In this document: positions 20,002 through 31,316 of the stretch, in pieces
Position numbering within the stretch: position 1 is the first letter of the stretch
Layout of the letters: each line of letters opens with the position of its first letter
Origin: Thiothrix sp.
Lineage (GTDB): Bacteria; Pseudomonadota; Gammaproteobacteria; Thiotrichales; Thiotrichaceae
Length of the DNA stretch: 57,513 nucleotides
Assembly (NCBI GenBank): GCA_020442915.1
Contig: JAGRJD010000033.1
Span: 32,994 to 90,506, forward strand
Direction of reading: 5' to 3'
Position numbers and translations under genes: made by a program
The notes under the pieces: generated by a model
What the model was told of the DNA's origin: nothing
Database searches by the model: none
Seen by the model: the letters and a program-made list of their open reading frames with translations, nothing else

Positions 20002-20727
20002 CTACTCCTCTTCCTCAGCCAGACGCCGCCTCAGCAAAAAGCCGGCCAGCTCCAGATCAGCAGGGCGGGTGATCTTGATATTGGCGGCACGCCCTTCCAG
20101 CAGGCGCGGATGCAAACCGGCCTGCTCCAGTGCCGAAGCCTCGTCGGTTACGGCCAAGCCGTTCTGCAATGCCTGCTGCAAAGCCGCATGCAGCACCCTC
20201 AGGCGCGCCAGCTGGGGTGTCTGGGCATGCCAGAGCCGTTCGCGGCTTTCGGTACAGGCCACATGGCGACCGTCAGCACCGGCACGCTTCATGGTGTCCT
20301 GCACCGGCAGGGCCAGCAGCGCACCGCAATCGGCACAGGATTCCGCTGCGCTGAGCATCAGGGCCAGATCCGCCGCTGACAGGCAGGGACGGGCCGCATC
20401 ATGGACCAGCACCACCTGATCCGGACTCACGCCCGGCTGCTGCAGCAGGAACGCCAGCCCCCTGAGCACGGAATCAGCCCGCTCCGCCCCGCCTGTCACC
20501 GTCATGACCGGCTGCACCAGCCGGGCCCTGACCTGCGGCCACCAACCGTCATCCGGACTCACCACCACGACAATACCCTGAATACCGGGGTGTCCCAGAA
20601 AACAGTCCAGGGTATGCTCCAGCACGGTCTGCCCCTGCAGTTCCAGATACTGCTTGGGGCAAGCGGTCTGCATGCGCGTTCCGATACCGGCAGCCGGAAT
20701 CACGACCCAGACACGGCTACTCGGCAC
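20002..20727 (-). CDS. ispD: 2-C-methyl-D-erythritol 4-phosphate cytidylyltransferase
   Basis: MEP-pathway enzyme of 241 residues that transfers CMP to methylerythritol phosphate. The nucleotide-binding loop ([12 protein letters not shown], then [10 protein letters not shown]) and [11 protein letters not shown] are diagnostic. The C-terminal [13 protein letters not shown] matches the family. The start overlaps the ftsB stop by 11 nt, giving the conserved ftsB-ispD-ispF order downstream of eno. Confidence 0.95.
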   Translation of the reverse strand: MPSSRVWVVIPAAGIGTRMQTACPKQYLELQGQTVLEHTLDCFLGHPGIQGIVVVVSPDDGWWPQVRARLVQPVMTVTGGAERADSVLRGLAFLLQQPGVSPDQVVLVHDAARPCLSAADLALMLSAAESCADCGALLALPVQDTMKRAGADGRHVACTESRERLWHAQTPQLARLRVLHAALQQALQNGLAVTDEASALEQAGLHPRLLEGRAANIKITRPADLELAGFLLRRRLAEEEE

Positions 20728-21067
20728 GGGGCATCTCCTCCTCCCCGGTTTCCGGCAGGATCACCACGGAGGATGGCTGTTGCTCACCACGCAGGATGAC
20801 CTGATAAAAAGTCTCGCCCTGCTTGATCATGCCCAGCTCACTGCGGGCATGATCCTCAATGGCTTCCGTATCACGGTTGATTTCGGAGACATCGGCCTCC
20901 AGCTGCTGGTTACGGTTCAGCTGTGCCTCATTCTGCTCCTGCTGATGCGCAATCTGGGCTTCCAGTTCCCAGATGGATGGCAGACTGCCGGCACCGAACC
21001 ACAGGCGCAGGAACAGTGCCAGCGCCAGCAGGGACACCAGAACAAACAGGATACGGGTAACATTCAT
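20717..21067 (-). CDS. ftsB: Cell division protein FtsB
   Basis: Small bitopic divisome protein of 116 residues that acts with FtsL and FtsQ. The start at 21067 (MNVTRILFVLVSLLALALF) is preferred over an upstream in-frame start because it puts the membrane segment (about 4-20) at the N-terminus, as in the family. A coiled coil spans about residues 30-70 (ELEAQIAHQQEQNEAQLNRN). The C-terminus (EDHARSELGMIKQGETFYQVI) is the conserved FtsB end. It sits between eno and ispD, the standard location. Confidence 0.93.
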   Translation of the reverse strand: MNVTRILFVLVSLLALALFLRLWFGAGSLPSIWELEAQIAHQQEQNEAQLNRNQQLEADVSEINRDTEAIEDHARSELGMIKQGETFYQVILRGEQQPSSVVILPETGEEEMPRAE

Positions 21068-21151
21068 GTCATGATCCCGGACGGCTCGGAAAGGCGGAAT
21101 CCGTGCCGCCACCCAAGCCCGGCAGATAAATGATACCCCGACACCTGTTCA

Positions 21152-22435
<1,284 letters not shown>

Positions 22436-22518
22436 TCAATTTCCCAAAACAAAAACGGTTGCCTTTCCTCTCAGGCCACCTGAACACCCAAATCACCCGG
22501 ACACAGCCAGCCGGCGGC

Positions 22519-23351
22519 TCAAAGCGAGGCTTCAATAAAACCCTGTGCCTTCACCACCCGGTCAATGGCCAGCAGGGACTGCAGCAGTTCCTCCATGCGA
22601 TCCAGCGGCCAGGAATTGGGGCCGTCACTCAGGGCATGGGCCGGATCAGGGTGTGATTCCATGAACAGCCCGGCCACACCGGCAGCTACTGCCGCCCGGG
22701 CCAACACCGGCACATGCTCGCGCTGGCCACCCGAGCGGCTGCCCTGCCCGCCCGGCAACTGGACCGAGTGGGTGGCATCAAACACTACCGGACAGCCGGT
22801 GGCACGCATGACGGCCAGACCGCGCATGTCCGATACCAGATTATTATAACCAAAGGAATAGCCGCGCTCACAGACCATAATCTGTAGATTGCCAGTGGCG
22901 CGTGCCTTCTCCACCACGTTGCCCATGTCCCAGGGGGCCAGAAACTGCCCCTTTTTGATATTGACAGGCCGGCCCGCACGCGCCACCGACTGGATGAAAT
23001 TGGTCTGGCGGCACAGGAAAGCCGGGGTCTGCAGCACATCCACCACACTGGCGACCTCATCCATGGGCGTGTCCTCGTGCACATCGGTCAGGACCGGCAC
23101 CCCGACTTCGGCCTTCACCCGCGCCAGAATGCGCAGGCCCTCCTCCAGCCCCACACCGCGCGGGCTGGTATGGGAGGAGCGGTTGGCCTTGTCAAACGAA
23201 GACTTGTAGATGAACGGAATGCCAAGCCGGGCGGTCATTTCCTTGAGTGCCTGCGCCGTTTCCAGCGCCAGCTTTTCGGTTTCAATGGCACAGGGGCCGG
23301 AAATCAGGAAGAACGGTTGCGAAAGCCCGACCTCAAAACCACACAGCTGCA

Positions 23352-23352
<1 letters not shown>
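22519..23352 (-). CDS. kdsA: 2-dehydro-3-deoxyphosphooctonate aldolase (KDO-8-P synthase)
   Basis: Condenses arabinose 5-phosphate with phosphoenolpyruvate to make KDO-8-phosphate for lipopolysaccharide. The 277-residue protein shows [31 protein letters not shown], the PEP-binding [11 protein letters not shown] and the C-terminal [15 protein letters not shown] motif. The ATG overlaps the pyrG stop by one base (TAATG), so it is translationally coupled in a pyrG-kdsA-eno order typical of gammaproteobacteria. Confidence 0.97.
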
Positions 23353-25109
<1,757 letters not shown>

Positions 25110-25170
25110 TTACTCAGCGTGGGTTCAGTTGCGCTGCCCTAAAATGGGTTACATGATTTCAGCGGATGTC

Positions 25171-25218
25171 TCAAATAATCAAAATGAGCTTTCCGGTAGC
25201 CAGACGCCTTGAGATCAT
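25171..25218 (-). CDS. Possible 15-residue leader peptide
   Basis: A mini-ORF encoding MISRRLATGKLILII begins within the second inner hairpin of the composite structure. Its ribosome-binding site, GGAGGAGGAG ending 2 nt before the ATG, is unusually strong and lies in a loop. The ATG itself is part of, or next to, the GATC stem. It has no recognised homologue and may be coincidental to the repeated GGAGGAG loops. Confidence 0.3.
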   Translation of the reverse strand: MISRRLATGKLILII

Positions 25219-25271
25219 GACTCCTCCTCCGATCAAGACGTACTCTCCTCCTACTGTCTTGGCGTCTGGCT
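25198..25271. ncRNA. Composite hairpin with GGAGGAG / CTCCTCC loops (candidate small RNA or leader)
   Basis: A perfect 11-bp inverted repeat (AGCCAGACGCC at 25198-25208, GGCGTCTGGCT at 25261-25271) encloses 52 nt that form two further hairpins. On the minus strand, one is AAGAC-A-GTA and TACGTCTT around a GGAGGAGAG loop. The other is GATC/GATC around a loop with GGAGGAGGAG. On the plus strand the loops read CTCCTCC, complementary to ribosome-binding sites. It lies between the phosphoribosyltransferase stop (25282) and pyrG. Strand and function are unknown; possibilities are a CsrA-type titrating RNA or leader (minus) or an anti-Shine-Dalgarno sRNA (plus). A possible plus-strand promoter is TTACAT (25149-25154) with AATAAT (25174-25179). 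Confidence 0.5.
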
Positions 25272-25281
25272 TCCCGAACGC

Positions 25282-25848
25282 TTACTGGCGTCCGAGGTGA
25301 TCTTTAAGGATTGCGTAGATTTCCGGCCTGTTGCCCTTCATCTCCTCCACACTCAAACCTTCCAGTGAATGCGGGTACTTCAACCAGTCTGCCGTGGCAT
25401 GCAGGTAGTAATGCGGCTCAAAATCCACCTGCCTGCGGGCAGGCTTGTAATAAGGTACCGCCACCCGGATATCTTCCGGGGTATTGCGGCGGGTCTTGCG
25501 ACGCAGCTCCTGTAGGATGGCCTCAACCGAACGCCCGGTATCGAATACATCATCCACAATCAGTACCCGGTCCGTGTGCTGGACATTCTTGACCAGATAG
25601 TTGAGGCCGAACACCCTGACCTCGCGGGCCTGATGGTCAATACCGCTGTAGGAAGCAGTCCGGATGGCAATATGGTCAGTGTGGATGCCATGAAAATCCA
25701 GGTATTCCTGTACCGCCACCCCGATCGGCACCCCGCCGCGCCAGACCGCAATCATGAAGGTGGGCCGGAACCCGCTTTCCAGCACGCGGGCCGCCAGCCG
25801 GAATGAATCCTCCAGCAGCCCCTGGGCTGACAGATACTGTTTGTGCAT
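25282..25848 (-). CDS. Phosphoribosyltransferase (COG2236-like)
   Basis: Type I phosphoribosyltransferase of 188 residues. The PRPP-binding loop is RVLIVDDVFDTGRS (about 94-107), and the N-terminal part has FMIAVWRGGVPIGV. It is probably a hypoxanthine or related purine-base salvage enzyme, but the acceptor base cannot be read from sequence. It is divergent from a paralogue at 25916, sharing a 67-bp gap, and the two align along most of their length (LESGFRPTFMIAVWRGG versus FESGFRPTFIVGLWRGG). Its stop lies 11 nt before the composite hairpin. Confidence 0.85.
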   Translation of the reverse strand: MHKQYLSAQGLLEDSFRLAARVLESGFRPTFMIAVWRGGVPIGVAVQEYLDFHGIHTDHIAIRTASYSGIDHQAREVRVFGLNYLVKNVQHTDRVLIVDDVFDTGRSVEAILQELRRKTRRNTPEDIRVAVPYYKPARRQVDFEPHYYLHATADWLKYPHSLEGLSVEEMKGNRPEIYAILKDHLGRQ

Positions 25849-25915
25849 AAGCCCGTAGACCCTTCCAAATTATTGTATAGTGTCCACCTTTACCCCCACT
25901 GACAAGAGGCTTGCC

Positions 25916-26524
25916 ATGGAAAAACGCTTTCTGGATGAAGAAACCCTGATTCTGGATGCGTTCCGGCTCGGGGTCCGGATTTTTGAAAGCGGCTTCCGGC
26001 CTACCTTCATTGTCGGGCTGTGGCGCGGTGGTAGCACGGTCGGTATTTATGTCCAGGAATGCCTGCAGACGCTCGGGGTACAGACCGATCACATCGCCCT
26101 GCGCACCTCCTATCAGGGTCAGGAACATTACTTCAGTCAGGTCGCCTCCCCCGATCCCCGCATCCGGGTGCACGGTACCCAGTACCTGCTGGAAAACCTG
26201 AATACTGACGACGGCCTGCTGCTGGTGGACGATGTTTTCAGTACCGGCCTGAGCGTGCAGGCAGTACTGAACCGGCTCCGGCACAACCTGAAACGTAACA
26301 TGCCGACCGACATCCGGATTGCTGCGCTGTGGAAGCGCCCCAGCTTCAACAAGACCGGGCTGGAGCCGGATTATTTTCTGCACGAGACCGAAGACTGGCT
26401 GGTGTTTCCCTATGAGATGCGTGACCTGAGTGCCGAGGAAATCCGACAGTACAAGCCCTGGCTGCACCGGATCATGCATGCCCGCTCAACAGAAGAAAAT
26501 ACCATCAACCGCCTCCACTATTGA
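25916..26524 (+). CDS. Phosphoribosyltransferase, paralogue of the divergent neighbour
   Basis: Type I phosphoribosyltransferase of 202 residues with PRPP loop GLLLVDDVFSTGLS. The ATG at 25916 has AAGAGG at 7-nt spacing; a GTG at 25880 is in frame but overlaps a TATAGT-like promoter element and is rejected. The C-terminal half differs from the paralogue (EPDYFLHETEDWLVFPYEM versus FEPHYYLHATADWLKYPHS). The acceptor is unknown. An MFS transporter follows 225 bp downstream on the same strand. Confidence 0.85.
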   Translation: MEKRFLDEETLILDAFRLGVRIFESGFRPTFIVGLWRGGSTVGIYVQECLQTLGVQTDHIALRTSYQGQEHYFSQVASPDPRIRVHGTQYLLENLNTDDGLLLVDDVFSTGLSVQAVLNRLRHNLKRNMPTDIRIAALWKRPSFNKTGLEPDYFLHETEDWLVFPYEMRDLSAEEIRQYKPWLHRIMHARSTEENTINRLHY

Positions 26525-26749
26525 GTATTTCACCTTAATCCCCGAACCCACGCCTTGACTGCCACAAGCAGTACAAAAGCCATGTCAATACCAAAACAGC
26601 TGATTGCCGTTGAAAAAGGGAATGAAGTCCCAACCCCAAACAGGAACATTGTCGGCCAGCTGCCGGGAAGCGTAAACTGCGGACAGACACACACGGCCTG
26701 ACAACGCAGCCGCTACCCGAACCACCAAAACAACAACCAAGGACAGCTC
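26525..26749. other. Intergenic region before the MFS gene
   Basis: This 225-bp gap shows no gene, clear promoter or terminator by eye, apart from the ribosome-binding site AAGGAC just before the MFS start. Confidence 0.3.
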
Positions 26750-27937
26750 ATGTTCCATCGCCGCCCCATTGGCCTGAACAGCCTGACCCCCAATGCCGGA
26801 CGCTCGCTGGCACGCCTGAATGCCCTGGAAGGTTTCGCCCGTGCCGTGCTGGTGGGCGTGGTGCCGCTGCTGGCACTGGAGGCACTGGGCAGCAAGGAGG
26901 CGGTGGCGCGCATGTACCTGCTGGCTGCCATGTTCACCTTGTGCATCACCCTCAACTTCAGCCAGCTGGAGCGCTTGCTGCAGCGGCGCTGGGTAGTGAC
27001 ACTGGCAGGCAGCTTCCTGTGTCTGGCTGCTGCCCTGCTGTACTGGGGCCACGGGCTGGCATTTGCACTGGGCATCGGCCTGCGCGCCTCGGCGGCTTCA
27101 CTGTTTTCCGTCTGCCTGTCGCTTTACATTATGGACTACATCACCAAGCAGCACCTGGCCCTGAATGAATCCCGGCGCATGCTCTATACCGGTGCCGCCT
27201 GGATCACCGGCCCTTTCCTAGGCACCTGGCTCTGGAATCAGGGCCTGCATACCCATCCCTTCCTCCTGTCCGTGACCTCGGCCCTGCTGATGGTGACTTT
27301 CTTCTGGTGGCTGCGGCTGGGGCACAACCAGATACTGCGTGCCGCCCGAAGCCGGCCGCTCAGCCCCTTCAAAGCCGTCCCGCGCTATTTCAGCCAGAAA
27401 CGCCTGCGTATCGCTTATTTCATCACCCTATCGCGGGCTACTTTCTGGGTCACCCTGTTCGTGTACGGGCCGATCTACGTGGTAGAGGCCGGATTACCGG
27501 GCTGGCTTGCCGGGGCCTTCCTGTCGCTGGTGAGCGGCTTCCTGTTTTTCAGCCCGCTGGTGCGGCGAGCCTCGGAGCGCTTCGGTACCCGCAACGTGAT
27601 CATGAGTGCCCTTACCCTAGCCGGCAGCTCGGTCTTTCTGCTCGGCGTGCTGGGACCGCCCCGCCCCGCCGGCCTGCTGTTCTGGTTCACAGCCGCCATG
27701 GGTTGTGCCTGCCTGGATGTACTGGGCAACATTCCGTTCATGCGCATGGTCAAGCCCTATGAGCGCACCGACATGACCATGGTATTTTCCACCTGGCGCG
27801 AGATGTCGGAACTGCTCACGCCCCTGACCATCACCCTGTTGACGCTGGTGCTGCCGTTCCGGACCTTCTACCTGCTGCTGGGAACAGTGCTGATCCTGGT
27901 GGCGGTACTGGCTACACGACTCCCCCGTCGCCTGTGA
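26750..27937 (+). CDS. MFS transporter of unknown substrate
   Basis: Membrane protein of 395 residues with about 12 hydrophobic segments and a central cytoplasmic loop near residue 210 (RLGHNQILRAARSRPLSPF). The ATG has AAGGACAGCTC before it. The general MFS architecture is clear, but no substrate-specific motif is recognised. Its position downstream of a base phosphoribosyltransferase makes a nucleobase or nucleoside substrate possible, which is only inference. A hairpin with a T-run follows the stop. Confidence 0.75.
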   Translation: MFHRRPIGLNSLTPNAGRSLARLNALEGFARAVLVGVVPLLALEALGSKEAVARMYLLAAMFTLCITLNFSQLERLLQRRWVVTLAGSFLCLAAALLYWGHGLAFALGIGLRASAASLFSVCLSLYIMDYITKQHLALNESRRMLYTGAAWITGPFLGTWLWNQGLHTHPFLLSVTSALLMVTFFWWLRLGHNQILRAARSRPLSPFKAVPRYFSQKRLRIAYFITLSRATFWVTLFVYGPIYVVEAGLPGWLAGAFLSLVSGFLFFSPLVRRASERFGTRNVIMSALTLAGSSVFLLGVLGPPRPAGLLFWFTAAMGCACLDVLGNIPFMRMVKPYERTDMTMVFSTWREMSELLTPLTITLLTLVLPFRTFYLLLGTVLILVAVLATRLPRRL

Positions 27938-27940
27938 GTG

Positions 27941-27968
27941 TGCCGGACCGGCGGCATGACAGTTTTTT
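27941..27968 (+). terminator. Probable Rho-independent terminator after the MFS gene
   Basis: TGCCG (27941-27945) and CGGCA (27952-27956) form a GC-rich stem with a 6-nt loop, followed 6 nt later by six thymines. The short stem limits confidence. Confidence 0.5.
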
Positions 27969-28073
27969 GCCCGCATTCATGCCGCATTCATGTCAGCCCT
28001 GCCTGCTTTCTGCAATAATCCCGGAATTGCGCATTGAAGCACCAACTCAATCTCAACAGGAAAAGGAAGACGC

Positions 28074-29681
28074 ATGTTTGCAAGGGCTATAAAGGTCGCC
28101 GGTTTCAGGGCCGGTACGGCACTCGGGCTGTTTCTGCTCAGCACCCCACTGTTCGCCATCTCACCCTTCATCGGTATCAACACCAATGAACCGGTCTGGT
28201 TCGATGCCAGTGTGCCGTTCGTGGACCTGTTCAAGACCTCGGAACCCTTCCGTGACAACCGGGAACTGACCCGTGGCAATATCCGGTACGATGCCAGCGG
28301 CTGGGTGAGCAACCTGAACGGCGGGCAGGCCGGTGGCTATTTCGTGCGCTGGCTGCCGGTGGATGCCCTGCCATCGGGCAATTACACCGTGCGTTACGAC
28401 GGCAGCGGCAGACTGGCCTATACCGAAAGTGCGGCCCTGGTCTCCAGCCAGCCGGGGCGCGATGTGATCACCCTGCGTCCGAACGCCGACAATGAAATCT
28501 CGGCGGCCCTGATTATCCAGCAGTCCGATCCGGCCAACCCGGTCCGCAATATCCGCATCACCCTGCCCGGTGGTATCTGTCAGGGCAATCCGTTTCAACG
28601 TGTCAACAGTGCAGCCCAGTGTGGTGGAAAACCGTTTCTGGATTTTGAAAATCACACCGAACAGGTGCGCTTCAATCCCGACTACCTGAATTTCATGCGC
28701 CAGTTCCGTACCCTGCGCTTCATGGGCATGTCCGGCATCACCCGCAATGAGCGCAAGGTGACCTGGAATCAGCGTGCCAACCTGCAGGAAGCCACCTGGA
28801 GTGGCGGTTATGGCGAGCGCGGCATCCCCATCGAAGTCATGGTGGACCTGGCCAACCGCCTGAATGCCAATGCCTGGTTCAACATTCCGCATCTGGCAGA
28901 GCCGGATTACATTCAGCAGTTCGCTCAATATGTCGCCCGGAACCTGCGTCCCAACCTCAAGGCTTACATCGAATACAGCAATGAAATGTGGAACACGGCC
29001 TTTTCACAGGCCCAGTATGCCCAGCGTGAAGGCTACCGTGACCAGCTGGATGCCGACCCGCTGCTGGCCGGGCTCAAGTTCTACAGCTTCAGGAGCGTGC
29101 AGGTATTTCGTGCCTGGGATCAGGCTTTCCAGGGCAACCGCCAGCGGCTGGTGCGGGTACTGAGCGGCTGGTCCGGCAATCCGGCCACCACGGCCCCGAT
29201 CCTGACCGGCAGCAATGCGTACCGGGAAACCGATGCCTTTGCAATTGCACCCTATTTCTACGCCTCCCAGGATGAACTGATGCAGGTGCGCAATGTTGAT
29301 GATGTCTTCAGGCTGATCAATGACCCGCAGCAGCACTATTCAGTCGACAATACCCTGAACCTGGTGCGCAAACACGCCGAGGTACTGAAGCCTTACAAAA
29401 TCCCGCTCATTGCCTACGAAGGCGGGCAGCATCTGGTGCATTATGGCACCCAGTCCCGGCGTCAGCATCCCAATCCCATCCTGGAGGCAGCCAATCGGGA
29501 CCCCCGTATGGAGCAGGCCTATATAAAATTGTTGCAGGGCTTCCGGCAGGCAGGCGGTACGCTGTTCATGGCCTTCTCCTCCCCGCGCATCAATGGCCAC
29601 TACGGTTTCTGGGGCGTCAAGGAGTACCTCAACCAGCCACCGGCCCAGACACCCAAATACCGGGCTCTGACAAGGTTTTAA
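28074..29681 (+). CDS. Secreted glycosidase-like protein
   Basis: Exported protein of 535 residues with a signal peptide (hydrophobic GTALGLFLLSTPLFA, probable cleavage before ISPF). The large C-terminal region resembles a clan GH-A TIM barrel. YIEYSNEMWNT (Glu304) matches the acid/base strand with its typical N-E pair, and LIAYEGGQHL (Glu449) is a plausible nucleophile strand. The N-terminal 200 residues are probably a beta-rich domain with two cysteines (GICQGNPF, AAQCGGKPF). Related uncharacterised proteins are sometimes named cellulose-binding. The polysaccharide acted on is unknown. AAAAGGAAGACGC precedes the ATG. Confidence 0.75.
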   Translation: MFARAIKVAGFRAGTALGLFLLSTPLFAISPFIGINTNEPVWFDASVPFVDLFKTSEPFRDNRELTRGNIRYDASGWVSNLNGGQAGGYFVRWLPVDALPSGNYTVRYDGSGRLAYTESAALVSSQPGRDVITLRPNADNEISAALIIQQSDPANPVRNIRITLPGGICQGNPFQRVNSAAQCGGKPFLDFENHTEQVRFNPDYLNFMRQFRTLRFMGMSGITRNERKVTWNQRANLQEATWSGGYGERGIPIEVMVDLANRLNANAWFNIPHLAEPDYIQQFAQYVARNLRPNLKAYIEYSNEMWNTAFSQAQYAQREGYRDQLDADPLLAGLKFYSFRSVQVFRAWDQAFQGNRQRLVRVLSGWSGNPATTAPILTGSNAYRETDAFAIAPYFYASQDELMQVRNVDDVFRLINDPQQHYSVDNTLNLVRKHAEVLKPYKIPLIAYEGGQHLVHYGTQSRRQHPNPILEAANRDPRMEQAYIKLLQGFRQAGGTLFMAFSSPRINGHYGFWGVKEYLNQPPAQTPKYRALTRF

Positions 29682-29797
29682 CCATAACCGTCATATTATC
29701 GGCGAAACCTTTCCGTCAACGGGACGGTTTCGTTAAACTTCCCGCCAATAAGGGCCACTAATCCAATAAGCGAAAACAAGACAAGGATCGATCCATC

Positions 29798-30241
29798 ATG
29801 AGCTTGCTGACAACCATCACCCGCACCACCGCCCCCGACCAGTCCGGCTGGGTGCCCCTGAATCAGGAGGACATGACCCGCATGGCCAATGATTCCGCTC
29901 AGATCACCCAGCAGACCCCGGAGGGCGTGGACTTCCTGTCCAGCAGCTTCCTGCTCGGCAATGTGGGGGCTCCTTTCGTGATCGGCCTTGCCGTCGGTTA
30001 TTTCACCAAGAAAGTCCTGAAAATAGCCCTGTTTCTGGGTGGGGCTGCCATTGTGGCCCTGTTTGTGGCCGAATACTACGGCGTGACCACGGTATCAAAT
30101 ACCGGCCTTCAGGATGCCGCCAATACGGCCACCAACATGGCACGTGACTCGGGGCAGTTTCTGGTGGAGCGCCTGTCCCGGATCACAACCAAGGGGGTCA
30201 GTGCCGGTGCCGGTTTTTTTACTGGCCTGAAATTCGGCTGA
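29798..30241 (+). CDS. FUN14 family membrane protein
   Basis: Small membrane protein of 147 residues. The central region APFVIGLAVGYFTKKVLKIA followed by ALFLGGAAIVALFVAEYYGV matches the FUN14 pattern of a glycine-rich helix, a KK turn and a second helix. A third weakly hydrophobic segment lies at the C-terminus (GVSAGAGFFTGLKFG). The ATG has AAGGAT upstream. Bacterial FUN14 proteins have no established role. It stands alone between the glycosidase-like gene and the hydrolase. Confidence 0.75.
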   Translation: MSLLTTITRTTAPDQSGWVPLNQEDMTRMANDSAQITQQTPEGVDFLSSSFLLGNVGAPFVIGLAVGYFTKKVLKIALFLGGAAIVALFVAEYYGVTTVSNTGLQDAANTATNMARDSGQFLVERLSRITTKGVSAGAGFFTGLKFG

Positions 30242-30288
30242 AGCGCTAAAATCAGCACTCATGGTCCATACCCAAGGAGCGCTGTCCC

Positions 30289-31098
30289 ATGCCTGTGATC
30301 AGTGACTGGAATGATGCTTATGCCAACCGTTCCCACATCCCGGACGGGGATACCTATCCATCACGCTGGACCGGGCTGGCACGTGCCTTTCGTGCCCAGT
30401 GCCCCCGGCTTGAAACGGCGATCGCCTACGGGCCGGCAGAGCGGGAAAAACTGGACCTGTTCCGGCCTGCAGCCACACCGAAGGGCCTGTTCGTTTTCAT
30501 TCATGGCGGCTACTGGATGCTGTTTGACAAGTCGGTCTGGTCCCATCTGGCCCGCGGCGCACTGGAACGCGGCTGGGCCGTAGCCATGCCCGGTTATACC
30601 CTGGCGCCGGCCTTGCGCATTCCGGCCATCACACACCAGGTCAGCGCGGCCATCAGCCATGCTGCCGGGCTGGTTGACGGCCCCATCTGCCTGTCCGGTC
30701 ACTCCGCCGGCGGTCATCTGGCCAGCCGCATGGTATGCACCGATTCAACCCTGCCACCACAGGTACAGGCACGCATCCGCACGGTTCTCTCCATCAGTGG
30801 CGTACATGACCTGCGCCCGCTGCTGAAAACCGACATGAACCAGACCCTGCAACTGGATCAGGCCACGGCCCGTGCTGAAAGCCCGGCCCTGCTGGAACCG
30901 CTGCCGGGTAAACACCTCACCTGTTGGGTGGGAGCAGATGAACGCCCTGAATTTATACGCCAGAATGCCCTGCTGGCCAATGTCTGGACCGGGCTGGGTG
31001 CGGATACCCAGGTGGTCGAGGAAGCCGGGAAACACCACTTTTCCGTGATCGAGGGTCTGGGTGAGCCGGATTCCCCACTGCTGGCGATGCTGGATTGA
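30289..31098 (+). CDS. Alpha/beta hydrolase, arylformamidase-like esterase
   Basis: Cytoplasmic serine hydrolase of 269 residues. The oxyanion motif is HGGYW and the nucleophile is Ser139 in GHSAGG. The acid is probably Asp in VGADERPEF, and the histidine lies in GKHHFSVIEG. The HGGYW motif and overall order match the kynurenine formamidase/carboxylesterase group. There are no tryptophan-catabolism genes nearby, so the natural substrate is unknown. CAAGGAG precedes the ATG. Confidence 0.85.
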   Translation: MPVISDWNDAYANRSHIPDGDTYPSRWTGLARAFRAQCPRLETAIAYGPAEREKLDLFRPAATPKGLFVFIHGGYWMLFDKSVWSHLARGALERGWAVAMPGYTLAPALRIPAITHQVSAAISHAAGLVDGPICLSGHSAGGHLASRMVCTDSTLPPQVQARIRTVLSISGVHDLRPLLKTDMNQTLQLDQATARAESPALLEPLPGKHLTCWVGADERPEFIRQNALLANVWTGLGADTQVVEEAGKHHFSVIEGLGEPDSPLLAMLD

Positions 31099-31104
31099 CA
31101 GCAA

Positions 31105-31119
31105 CCCTGCCAGGCAGGG
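31105..31119 (+). terminator. Hairpin after the hydrolase gene
   Basis: CCCTGCC and GGCAGGG are separated by a single base just after the stop codon. There is no T-run, so termination is uncertain. Confidence 0.3.
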
Positions 31120-31261
31120 CCAGCTTCTCATTTCCTTAACGCAACAATGATGGCACGGGTTTTCCGATCCATTTTCACCTTCCCTCTGATTTTAGTAACA
31201 CTCCGCATCCACCCCCTGGAACTTTCCGTCGGCAAACCCCGTACCCACCCTTACCTTGAGG

Positions 31262-31311
31262 GACAGCTGATCAGCTGTCGCCCCTGCCGGGTGGTTTACC
31301 CCGGCACCCGC
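31262..31311 (-). terminator. Tandem hairpins downstream of oadB
   Basis: Immediately after the oadB stop on the minus strand there is a GC-rich hairpin (GCCGGG/CCCGGC). It is followed by a perfect 18-bp palindrome, GACAGCTGATCAGCTGTC, at 31262-31279. No clear U-tract follows. It probably marks the 3' end of the oad operon, facing the convergent hydrolase gene. Confidence 0.4.
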
Positions 31312-31316
31312 TTCCA

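Noticed and set aside
25198..25271. A transposable miniature element bounded by the 11-bp inverted repeat
   Set aside because: No target-site duplication is visible in the flanks and the interior folds into specific hairpins; copy number could not be tested.
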